This document shows positions 6,955 to 14,485 of a stretch of 64,000 nt of DNA, one piece after another. Every line of letters begins with the position of its first letter. Within the stretch, counting starts at the first letter, position 1. The notes under the pieces are model-generated. The model was given only the letters and a program-made list of their open reading frames with translations. It was not told the origin of the DNA and made no database searches. Where the stretch lies: contig NZ_JQMW01000011.1 in the NCBI RefSeq assembly GCF_000744935.1, positions 1,302,001-1,366,000 of the forward strand, given 5' to 3'. Source of the DNA: Clostridium sp. KNHs214 (GTDB lineage Bacteria > Bacillota > Clostridia > Clostridiales > Clostridiaceae). A program made the position numbers and the translations under genes.

Positions 6955-7719
6955 TTAGAGTATTAACTGCTTTCTTTCATTGAAGAATTTGGAGTAAGCT
7001 AAATAACATGCTACAAAAGAAGAAATAGCTGTGGTGGAAAGCATCATAAATGTAACCATAAGCTGAAATTTAATAGCCTCAATAGGAGGAGTGCCGGCTA
7101 ATATAAGTCCTGTCATCATGCCTGGCAAAGCTACTATACCTAAGGTTTTAGTTGAATCTATTGTTGGTATCATTCCTGTTTTAATAGAAGATCTAATTAT
7201 ATCCTTTGAAGAGGTTAATATGTCAGCGCCCAATGCTAATTTTGTTTCTACTTCCTCTCTTCTGTTTTTAAATCCGGAGGTTAGCTCTTTAAAACATAAT
7301 CCCAAGCATATCATGGCATTACTTATTATCATTCCACCTACAGGTATGATTTGATAAGGTTGATATTTAATAGCTCCGGCCATTAAAAGTACTGCAAGGG
7401 TAAATAAAGAGCCTACAGATATAGATATAAATGATATAGACATTGCACTTTTTATTCCTTTACCTCTTTTAGCTGCATTGTAGGAGGCGTTAAATACCAT
7501 GAATAAGAGAAGTAAAGTAGTGAAAATAGGATTTTTAAGACCAAATATAATTTTAAGCAAATAACCTACTATTGTCAGCTGTATAATGGCTCTAATTACG
7601 CCTATAATTGTTTCCTTTTCTAGATTAAGTTTTTGAGAATAAGATAAAAAAAGCGATACTAATATTAATGAAGATGCTATAAGTAACGAGGAGATATTTA
7701 AGTTTGCTATAGAATTCAT
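6955..7719 (-). CDS. fetB: ABC transporter permease, FetB/YbbM family
   Basis: A 254-residue membrane protein with about seven hydrophobic spans and the family sequence PGMMTGLILAG near the C-terminal part. The family pairs with FetA and in E. coli exports iron and protects against peroxide; that function is carried over by homology. Its ATG overlaps the stop of the ATPase gene (ATGA, 7716-7719), so the two are translated together. It ends next to the right edge of the acquired segment but has ordinary AT-rich base composition. Confidence 0.85.
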   Translation of the reverse strand: MNSIANLNISSLLIASSLILVSLFLSYSQKLNLEKETIIGVIRAIIQLTIVGYLLKIIFGLKNPIFTTLLLLFMVFNASYNAAKRGKGIKSAMSISFISISVGSLFTLAVLLMAGAIKYQPYQIIPVGGMIISNAMICLGLCFKELTSGFKNRREEVETKLALGADILTSSKDIIRSSIKTGMIPTIDSTKTLGIVALPGMMTGLILAGTPPIEAIKFQLMVTFMMLSTTAISSFVACYLAYSKFFNERKQLIL

Positions 7720-8372
7720 TTTATCACCTCCAAGGATTTAATTTGCCCACCTTCTATAGTCAATACTTTGTTGGCAAATTTTCTACTTTGTTCTAAGTTG
7801 TGAGTTACCCAAAGTATGGTGGTGCCCCCTTCATTTATTTTCTTTATTGCCTTTTCTACAATAAGAGTATTATCTGCATCTAGTGCTGAGGTAACTTCAT
7901 CTAAAAGAAGTACATCAGGAGTAAATAGCAGGGTTCTTATTAAAGATATACGTTGTTTTTCTCCTCCAGAAAGTTTCTCTACTTGTCTGTTAAAAATATT
8001 TTTATCTAAGTTAAATAGTAGCAATAAATATTCAATTCTTTCGAAGTCGACATCTAAATCCCTTATGTTATATGGAAATGCTAAGTTTTCTTTCACATCT
8101 TTCCCAAAAAGATAAGGTGTTTGAAAGCAGTAGCATATATTTTGTCGTAATTTCATGGGATTGTACTCTAATAAGTCTTTTCCTTTGTATAGAATAGTGC
8201 CACTAGAGGGACTTATCAGATGGCTACTAAGTTTTAATAATGTACTTTTGCCACCGCCAGAAGGCCCAACTATTGATATAAAATCATCTTTTCCCACATT
8301 AAAAGATATATTTTTTAATATTAATTTTTCATCAGAATTATAATAGACATTTTTAAATTGTAAAAGGTTCAT
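7716..8372 (-). CDS. fetA: ABC transporter ATP-binding protein, FetA/YbbL family
   Basis: A 218-residue nucleotide-binding domain. The Walker A motif GPSGGGKST lies near residue 35, the ABC signature LSGGEKQR near 134, Walker B VLLLDEVTSALD near 155, and the H-loop WVTHN near 190. Start at 8372 has GAGGAG upstream; an in-frame ATG at 8393 has none. It forms a two-gene operon with the permease, with which it should make an iron or metal exporter. Confidence 0.87.
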   Translation of the reverse strand: MNLLQFKNVYYNSDEKLILKNISFNVGKDDFISIVGPSGGGKSTLLKLSSHLISPSSGTILYKGKDLLEYNPMKLRQNICYCFQTPYLFGKDVKENLAFPYNIRDLDVDFERIEYLLLLFNLDKNIFNRQVEKLSGGEKQRISLIRTLLFTPDVLLLDEVTSALDADNTLIVEKAIKKINEGGTTILWVTHNLEQSRKFANKVLTIEGGQIKSLEVIK

Positions 8373-8738
8373 TTTTATCTCCTCAGCATACATTTTTAAA
8401 TTTATTATTAAAGCATAGATATATTAATAATCATACAGAAAATCGTTATTTTAATTATAGTATTATATAAACGTTGTTACAAACTATTTGGCGTTAAAAT
8501 AATGTTAAATAAAATATTGAGATTTTTAAAAATGCGTAAAAGGTTTTATTAATAAATACTGAGTTGTGAATTATGATTTACATATGAATAAAATTATCAT
8601 ATATGAGAAAAATAACATTGGTATTATTTTATAGAAAAATGCTCCAAAAACTCCATTGTTCATCTCGGATGATGAAAGGGCATTAATTTAAGGATAAAAA
8701 TACACTGTTTAAGAAAAAAATTTAAAGGAGTGGACAAT
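8373..8738. other. Intergenic, divergent promoter region
   Basis: About 365 very AT-rich bases between the fetA start (minus strand) and a small plus-strand gene. Promoters for both are expected. I could not single out a convincing pair, and no ORF with a ribosome site was found. Confidence 0.4.
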
Positions 8739-8882
8739 ATGAAAGATACACATACACCTACTATGGAAAGAGCAAGGCAAATGCTTATAGACGGAGAGGA
8801 TGTGGATGAAATAATGAAAGAAACGAGGCTTAGATTAAAAGATATAAGGAAATTAGAGAGAGAAATATCTAAGAATTTTTAA
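8739..8882 (+). CDS. 47-residue protein with an HTH-like helix pair
   Basis: A short gene with a good ribosome site (AAAGGAG, nine bases before the ATG) and its own terminator. The protein is highly charged and predicted all helical. The stretch MLIDGEDVDEIMKETRLRL resembles the short helix-turn-helix tail seen at the end of PD-(D/E)XK-type transposase relatives, so it could be a small DNA-binding protein or such a remnant. The function is not recognised. Confidence 0.6.
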   Translation: MKDTHTPTMERARQMLIDGEDVDEIMKETRLRLKDIRKLEREISKNF

Positions 8883-8885
8883 AAT

Positions 8886-8925
8886 AAAACCGCCAAGGGA
8901 TGTAATTTTCATGGCGGTTTTATTG
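8886..8925 (+). terminator. Terminator of the 47-residue gene
   Basis: A perfect 10-bp stem (8886-8895 with 8912-8921, arms AAAACCGCCA and TGGCGGTTTT) begins three bases after the stop. Confidence 0.85.
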
Positions 8926-9000
8926 TCACAGAGTATGGGAAAGATGGATATATTATAGTGTTAATAAGTAAACAAATGTTATATAATAGTATAAAAGCGT

Positions 9001-9164
9001 AAGGTACATGAAAATAAATAACAAGTCAAAGATGCAGGTATATTTTGTGTCAGACAAGGAAGCAGGTTCCGCCGCTAGTAGGACTATCCGTGGGTTCTGC
9101 TGACGCAGTATGACGCAAAATAGACTAGCATACTGACTTATTATTTATTTGAATGTGCATAAGG
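9001..9164 (+). repeat. Dispersed ~165-bp imperfect palindrome, copy A
   Basis: The ends are mirror images: AATAAATAACAAGTCA near the left end and TGACTTATTATTTATT near the right end. Inner stretches such as TATTTTGTGTCA and TGACGCAAAATA also pair, so the whole unit can fold as one long hairpin. The same unit occurs at 20106-20265 (inverted), at 45846-46007, and as a fragment at 28268-28331. It contains no ORF. Confidence 0.85.
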
Positions 9165-9220
9165 TTAGATTCTTTAGAAATACCATTGGAGGGAGGTAGC
9201 GAGATTAAAAAATTTCGCAA

Positions 9221-9913
9221 ATGATTATGAGATATGAAATAAAAGGTAGTAATTTGCCAGTAGTTATATGTGAACTTAATCCCGGTGAAAAAGTAGTTTC
9301 GGAGTCTGGGGCCATGGGGTGGATGAGTGACAATATAGATATGGATACAAATATGAAGGGTGGACTTTTTGGAGGAATAGGGAGAGCTTTTTCTGGCGAG
9401 TCTATATTCTTAAATACATTTACATGTACTAGCGGTCTTGGTAAAATAGCGTTTCCATCTTCATTTCCCGGAAAAATAGTAGCAAAGCACTTACAAGCAG
9501 GAGAAAGTTTAATATGTCAAAAATCTGCATTTTTAGCAGGGGAGAGCACAGTAACACTAGCTACTCATTTTAGAAAAAAATTATCTTCAGGTTTGTTTGG
9601 AGGAGAAGGTTTTATACTTCAGAAAGTAACAGGACCTGGAATAGTATTTTTAGAATTTGATGGACATGTAGAGGAGTATTCTCTAGTACAAGGGGAAACA
9701 TTGAAAGTAGATACAGGTAATATTGCTATGTTTGAACCTTCTGTACATTTTGACGTAACTATGGTAAAGGGATTCAAAAACATGTTTTTTGGAGGAGAAG
9801 GATTATTCCTTTCTACTTTAACAGGACCAGGAAAGGTATATCTTCAAACTATGCCTATAAATAATTTGGCAGGTCAATTATCTTCATATTTTGCTACAGG
9901 ACATAGAGAATAA
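9221..9913 (+). CDS. AIM24/TIGR00266 family protein
   Basis: A 230-residue protein, predicted all beta, with repeated glycine-rich motifs: KGGLFGGIGRAFSGES near residue 46, SSGLFGGEGF near 125 and KNMFFGGEGLFLSTLTGPG near 186. This pattern is typical of the TIGR00266/AIM24 family, whose molecular role is not established. The start is uncertain: GGGAGG lies 24 bases before the ATG at 9221, further than usual, and the second ATG at 9227 is equally possible. It follows repeat copy A and stands alone. Confidence 0.8.
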   Translation: MIMRYEIKGSNLPVVICELNPGEKVVSESGAMGWMSDNIDMDTNMKGGLFGGIGRAFSGESIFLNTFTCTSGLGKIAFPSSFPGKIVAKHLQAGESLICQKSAFLAGESTVTLATHFRKKLSSGLFGGEGFILQKVTGPGIVFLEFDGHVEEYSLVQGETLKVDTGNIAMFEPSVHFDVTMVKGFKNMFFGGEGLFLSTLTGPGKVYLQTMPINNLAGQLSSYFATGHRE

Positions 9914-9917
9914 AAAA

Positions 9918-10020
9918 ATAATGATCAATGTTCAATGATTAATTATCAATAAAGTTTGAAATCCTAATAGAATTTTCTTAATTGATTACTGATCATTTAT
10001 ACATTGATCATTGTTTAAAC
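9918..10020. repeat. ATGATCAATG-type inverted repeat
   Basis: AATGATCAATGTTCAATGAT near 9920 is answered by the reverse complement of the same text near 9980-10015, making an imperfect inverted repeat after the AIM24-type gene. Related text occurs at 10990-11025 and within the rrn1 spacer at 23780-23837. Confidence 0.6.
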
Positions 10021-10146
10021 TCTCCCACATTATTTCCAAACAACCACAACTTATTAAAAAGCTGGTGACTGGAAATTATGGCTTAGGGGTTAATCGAATA
10101 CTAGTGACTAATCCAGTATTGGGAATTAGGGATTGGTGAATAGGAA

Positions 10147-10872
10147 TTAAATTATTCTTCCGTCAGTTCCTATAATAACTTCTCTATATGGAACTATAAC
10201 TTTAGACTCTAGCATTGCAGATTTAACGGAACTTACAATGCCGCTGCAGCAAGGTACTTCCATTCTAACAACAGTAATACTTTTTATATTGTTGTTTGAT
10301 AATATCTCTGATAATTTTTCTTTATAGTATTGATTGTCGTCTAGCTTTGGACATCCTATTACAGTTATATGGTCTTTTATGAAATCTCTGTGGAAGTTTC
10401 CATAAGCATAAGCAGTACAATCAGCAGCTATTAAAAGATTTGCACCTTCTAAATAAGGAGCCTTAGTATTTATTAATCTTAATTGAACTGGCCATTGAGT
10501 TAATTGAGATACTGGTGTTTCTTCAGCAGAGGTATTTTTAATTATGGAATTTAACTTTACAGAGTTAGTAGCTGATCTTTTTATACTTTTAGCTGCGGTA
10601 CCTGGACATCCACAAGGTAATGGTTCCTTATGAGATTCTTTTTGTCTGGCTTTTACGGCTTTTTCATCATAAGCTTCGGATTCTCTTTCTACTATTTCTA
10701 TAGCCCCAGTTGGGCAATGTGGAAGGCAATCGCCAAGGCCATCACAATATATATCACTTACAAGCTTTGCTTTACCATTTACTAATTCTATAGCTTTTTC
10801 ATGGCATGCAGTTACGCATAAACCACAACCATTACATTTTTTTTCATCTATATTAACAATTTTTCTCTTCAA
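10147..10872 (-). CDS. FrdX-like 2x[4Fe-4S] ferredoxin-domain protein
   Basis: A 241-residue protein. An N-terminal ferredoxin domain has C13, C16, C19 and C23 for the first cluster and a C43-x5-C49-x3-CP set for the second; a CGCPG motif follows near residue 83. The C-terminal half contains paired cysteines (EVPCCSG). Relatives accompany the hybrid cluster protein Hcp in nitrosative stress regulons; no hcp gene is in this window. The TTG at 10872 is chosen because AGGAGG precedes it by eight bases and the ferredoxin motif starts right after. It is divergent from an HcpR-like regulator. Confidence 0.82.
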   Translation of the reverse strand: MKRKIVNIDEKKCNGCGLCVTACHEKAIELVNGKAKLVSDIYCDGLGDCLPHCPTGAIEIVERESEAYDEKAVKARQKESHKEPLPCGCPGTAAKSIKRSATNSVKLNSIIKNTSAEETPVSQLTQWPVQLRLINTKAPYLEGANLLIAADCTAYAYGNFHRDFIKDHITVIGCPKLDDNQYYKEKLSEILSNNNIKSITVVRMEVPCCSGIVSSVKSAMLESKVIVPYREVIIGTDGRII

Positions 10873-10917
10873 TACTGTTTCCTCCTTATAATAACTCTTT
10901 TGTTTCTCTAATGTTAG

Positions 10918-10957
10918 TATATTAAAATTTAATAATAAAATCTGTAACATCCGTTAC
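10918..10957 (-). promoter_or_regulatory. Operator and promoter of the FrdX-like gene
   Basis: The palindrome GTAAC-ATCC-GTTAC lies at 10944-10957. On the minus strand a -10-like TAATAT/AATATA follows 19-20 bases later, the same geometry as at 6111-6150. The likely ligand is the Crp/Fnr regulator encoded at 11182. Confidence 0.68.
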
Positions 10958-11181
10958 TAATTGAACTTTCATAGTTATAAGCAAAAGGTATGAGTGATGA
11001 TCAATGTACAAATGATCAATGCACAATTAAGAAAAAAACTCCCTTGGGAGCTAGTTAGAGTTGAGAATTGAGAGGCGTAAGTGATTGAAAAAATTTCATG
11101 GAAATTTTAACCTTCATTGATAATTGAACATTAAAATTTTATGGGCAGAAGTTAAGGTACTAAATAAAAGAGGTGAAACAT

Positions 11182-11862
11182 TTGGATAAACATTTGGGTA
11201 CATTAAAGTCATGTTACTTATTTAGGGACATAAATGAAGATAAAATAAGCAAAGTACTTCATGATGTAGAATGTAAAGTTAATGGTTACTCTAAAGGAGA
11301 AGTAATAGCTACAGAAGGGGAACTGTGCTCTAAGATAGGTATAGTTATAGAAGGTGCTGTAGAGGCACAAAAGATATATGCCTCTGGAAAAATAGTAACA
11401 ATAGATAGACTTAACATAGGAAATACTTTTGGGGAGGCTATTATTTTTTCAAATACCAATAAGTATCCTGCAACTATAATGTCATCAAATAGTTCGAAGG
11501 TATTATTTATAAGTAAAGAAGATATAATAAGATTATGCTCTATGGAAGAAAAAATATTAAATAATTTTATGAGCATTTTATCTAATAAAATATTAATGTT
11601 GAATAGAAAGATTAAAAATATGTCTTATAAGACTTTAAGACAAAAAATAGCTGGGGTTATATTTGATGAGTATAAAAAGCAAGGAAGTAATATTATTAAT
11701 TTGCCTTATTCTAGAAAAGAAACTGCGGAGCATTTGGGAATTCCAAGACCATCCCTTTCTAGAGAGCTTATAAAAATGAAAGAAGAAGGAATACTAGATT
11801 TCTATAAAAACTCTATAAAAATACTTAATATAGCCTTATTAGAAGATATATTCTTAGAATAA
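11182..11862 (+). CDS. Crp/Fnr family regulator, HcpR-like
   Basis: A protein of about 226 residues with a sensor barrel, dimer helix and C-terminal winged helix. The recognition helix LGIPRPSLSRELIKMK matches the island regulator at 6166 almost residue for residue. It is divergent from the FrdX-like gene; in clostridia that pairing is typical of HcpR, which answers nitrosative stress. A TTG at 11182 with AGAGGTG seven bases upstream is preferred to the GTG at 11173, which overlaps that site. No FNR-type N-terminal cysteine set is visible. Confidence 0.82.
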   Translation: MDKHLGTLKSCYLFRDINEDKISKVLHDVECKVNGYSKGEVIATEGELCSKIGIVIEGAVEAQKIYASGKIVTIDRLNIGNTFGEAIIFSNTNKYPATIMSSNSSKVLFISKEDIIRLCSMEEKILNNFMSILSNKILMLNRKIKNMSYKTLRQKIAGVIFDEYKKQGSNIINLPYSRKETAEHLGIPRPSLSRELIKMKEEGILDFYKNSIKILNIALLEDIFLE

Positions 11863-12024
11863 CTTTTATGCCTTAGATAATACTGTATTGTTCACATCTT
11901 TTAATAAAGTAAGATATATTATAAATGTATTCATGTATAATAAGTTTCAAACTTTTTATGCATTAAAAGAACCACATATCAAGGTTAAAAATGCTTATGT
12001 AAAAATATACCATAATATATACAC

Positions 12025-12053
12025 TTGAAAAGGCATATGAATTATAGTATAAT
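12025..12053 (+). promoter_or_regulatory. Strong sigma-A promoter facing tRNA-Ser(GGA)/ffs
   Basis: TTGAAA (12025-12030), a 17-base spacer and TATAAT (12048-12053). It points toward the tRNA-Ser and SRP RNA genes, but an IS element now lies between. No other plus-strand gene stands nearby, so it was probably their promoter before the insertion. Confidence 0.65.
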
Positions 12054-12088
12054 CATTAATGTTACAATTGAATATAAATAAATTTATA

Positions 12089-13842
12089 TAGTGGCTTGTA
12101 GAATTGAAAAATAAAAACTGTGGATAATTTTTAAGATTTGGCTTAAAAGCGTGCAAAAAAAGACACGACAAAAAGCCTTTTGTTAAAAAGGTATGCGTAG
12201 CATGTGGAAAGATATTTATTTGTGGATATGTTAATTATGAAGCTATTTTAAGAAGTTTATTTATACTTCTAATGTATTCTGGTTTATTTATAGCGTAAGC
12301 TAGTATAACATTTATGAGTTTAGAAATAGCCGTTAGGCACAGGTCAGCACGCATAGTTGCGGTGTTTAAAGTTCTTGGTGATTCAATGCATGGGTTAGAT
12401 TTTAACGATGAAAGAGTTCGTTCAATACATGCACGATTAGGATATTCATCGTCCCATTCATTAGAATTTCTTTGAACACCAGGATAAAGTCTAAAGTCTT
12501 TATTGGGATAAACATAAGTCATACGACCACTTTTTTTATCAGTACATGGATTTTCACAAGTATGATAGCACTTACCTTTTTTATCCCTATGGGCTTTGGG
12601 ACAAGTAAATTTGAATCTTAAGCTTCTATTTTTGCCTTTACAAGGACCTTCAGCTTTAAAAGGGGTTTTGTCTAAAGGACATAGAGGAACACCTTCTATA
12701 TCATATTCAAGATCACCTATTTTACTGTTACTTTGATTACGAGGGTTAAGAGGTATAAATACTTTTTCAAAGCCACATTGTTGAAGAAAACCAAAGTTAT
12801 CATAACTATCAAATTCTGAGTCACCTAAGAAATATTTAAATTTAAAGTTAGAGGTGTTACTTAATGTTTCTAAGAATGGCTTAATTACTGGTTTTAAAGA
12901 AGCATTATCATAGCAATATTTTTGCTCTTTAGGAGTTTCAAATTCTTTATCAATAGGGTTATAAAAATCTTCATCAAAAAATTTGATATTCAACGGAATG
13001 CCCCAACCATTAGTAATTAGACCAAATTTGTAAAAATAGCCGAAATGTCCATTTACGAAGTCTAGCTTAATACTATGGTTTGCAAAAGCAAATTTAGGCA
13101 TGTTCTTATATGCGACAGCATAAGGATTGAGCTGTTTGTTATTGGTAGCTTTAGCATAGGATTTTACCCTATTTACTTCAGAAACAAGAGTTTTGGGATT
13201 ATTTTCTTTTACTCTTGGTTTTAAACCTGAAGTATCATATATAAGTTGATAATTACGGTTTTTATGAGGTGAATCATCAGGAAGAGATTCATTGATATTG
13301 TTACAAATATCAATGACTTGAGGAACCATTGAATTAAATAAGTCGGCAAGATCACCTTCAAAATCCGTTTTAAATCTACTGAAAAAAGATTCATCAGGAA
13401 TATCATCATAGAAGCAACAAAATTCTCTTATTTCAGTAGAAAATATAAGAAAAAGATTTAACAGAACAGTAGTAGGAATATGAAATATCTGCATTAGAAT
13501 TAAAGCAGATAACACTGATGAAAGATTATATTTCCTATCTCTGCCTAAATCGGCATAGTATTTTTGAGTAAAAGATTCTGGAATAAAAGATTGGATATCA
13601 AAATTATCAGCAAGTAATTTGATGAAGCCTACAGGTTGCTTTTTTCTAAGGTCTTTAAGTTCGGTTAACTGCTCAAAAATATTAAGTTGCTTAAGTTTAT
13701 TAATACAAAACATGTAATTCTCCTCCTCTGTGGATAATATTTTGTGTGGTTACATTTATTTTCTCACAGTGGAGGAAAATATAAAAGCCTATCGGCTAAA
13801 AAGATAGGCAAATCAACGGTTGTGTAATTTCACAATCGACTA
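12089..13842 (-). mobile_element. IS element with imperfect TIRs and 11-bp direct repeat
   Basis: The 1754-bp unit begins TAGTGGCTTGTAGAATT and its other end, reverse-complemented, begins TAGTCGATTGTGAAATT (12 of 17 matches). ATAAATTTATA is found directly outside both ends (12078-12088 and 13843-13853), a plausible target duplication. It contains one transposase gene on the minus strand. The right end lies 16 bases before tRNA-Ser(GGA). Because the duplicated target is so AT-rich, the exact ends carry some doubt. Confidence 0.72.
12235..13713 (-). CDS. DDE transposase
   Basis: A 492-residue transposase, apparently full length. Candidate catalytic residues are the Asp in IYDTSGLK, the Asp in FLGDSEFDSYDN and the Glu in ACIERTLSSLK. 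A cysteine-rich insert (FTCPKAHRDKKGKCYHTC) lies between the second Asp and the Glu. The domain order suggests an IS1182- or IS4-like group; I cannot fix the family. ATG at 13713 has GGAGGAG upstream. The gene is intact, so the element may still be active. Confidence 0.85.
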   Translation of the reverse strand: MFCINKLKQLNIFEQLTELKDLRKKQPVGFIKLLADNFDIQSFIPESFTQKYYADLGRDRKYNLSSVLSALILMQIFHIPTTVLLNLFLIFSTEIREFCCFYDDIPDESFFSRFKTDFEGDLADLFNSMVPQVIDICNNINESLPDDSPHKNRNYQLIYDTSGLKPRVKENNPKTLVSEVNRVKSYAKATNNKQLNPYAVAYKNMPKFAFANHSIKLDFVNGHFGYFYKFGLITNGWGIPLNIKFFDEDFYNPIDKEFETPKEQKYCYDNASLKPVIKPFLETLSNTSNFKFKYFLGDSEFDSYDNFGFLQQCGFEKVFIPLNPRNQSNSKIGDLEYDIEGVPLCPLDKTPFKAEGPCKGKNRSLRFKFTCPKAHRDKKGKCYHTCENPCTDKKSGRMTYVYPNKDFRLYPGVQRNSNEWDDEYPNRACIERTLSSLKSNPCIESPRTLNTATMRADLCLTAISKLINVILAYAINKPEYIRSINKLLKIAS

Positions 13843-13858
13843 ATAAATTTATAAGCAT

Positions 13859-13948
13859 GGAGAGATGTCCGAGTGGTTTAAGGAGCACGCCTGGAAAGCG
13901 TGTATAGGGGAAACTCTATCGGGGGTTCGAATCCCCCTTTCTCCGCCA
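13859..13948 (+). tRNA. tRNA-Ser(GGA)
   Basis: A class II tRNA with the anticodon loop CTGGAAA (GGA), long variable arm, T-arm GGGGG-TTCGAAT-CCCCC and encoded CCA. It is followed at once by ffs. Confidence 0.95.
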
Positions 13949-13949
13949 T

Positions 13950-14220
13950 AGTCGTGCTAGACGGGGAGTTAGCGGTGCCCTGTACCTGCAATCCGCTACA
14001 GCAGGGTCGAATGCTTGCCGAGGCTTTATTTTGTGAGGCCTGGCCTATATAAGTGGCGTTGAGAGCTGGGTCCCACGCAACGAGAACTTATGAACCCCGT
14101 CAGATCCGGAAGGAAGCAGCGGTAAGTAAGACCTCTCGTGTGCCGTGGAACAACCTGGCTTGAGTTAACTGTATAGGTAACGCTCATAAAATACTGTCGA
14201 AGCAAGCTGCACGACTTTCT
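13950..14220 (+). ncRNA. ffs: Signal recognition particle RNA, large bacterial type
   Basis: The 5' AGTCGTGC pairs with the 3' GCACGACT, closing the molecule. The S-domain core is present: GTCAGATCCGGAAGGAAGCAG, with the GGAA tetraloop and the asymmetric loop near 14100-14120. The ~267-base length and the 5' Alu-domain sequence match the long SRP RNA of Bacillus and Clostridium. It binds Ffh for cotranslational targeting to the membrane. It starts one base after tRNA-Ser(GGA), so both probably derive from one transcript. Confidence 0.93.
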
Positions 14221-14392
14221 AATTTTTTGATAAAATATGAGATAAAATATAAATTGGAGAAATTCTCTGAGAATTTCAACCTTTATTTTACATTGTAAAT
14301 TTTAAATTAAAACTTTTATTCATTTAATATAGAGTTTTGATAGAGCTTGAATTTTATGTGCGAAAGCTAAGTTAATAATAAATTAAGATTAA

Positions 14393-14432
14393 AAGGCTAT
14401 ACAAAACAGGAATTTCTATTTTGTATAGCCTT
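14393..14432. terminator. Bidirectional terminator between ffs and copA
   Basis: A 14-bp stem (14393-14406 with 14419-14432, arms AAGGCTATACAAAA and TTTTGTATAGCCTT) lies 54 bases beyond the copA stop on the minus strand. Confidence 0.8.
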
Positions 14433-14485
14433 TATAAATTTTACTAACATGAATATGGAGCCTAAGTTCACGGTCATATTGGATG

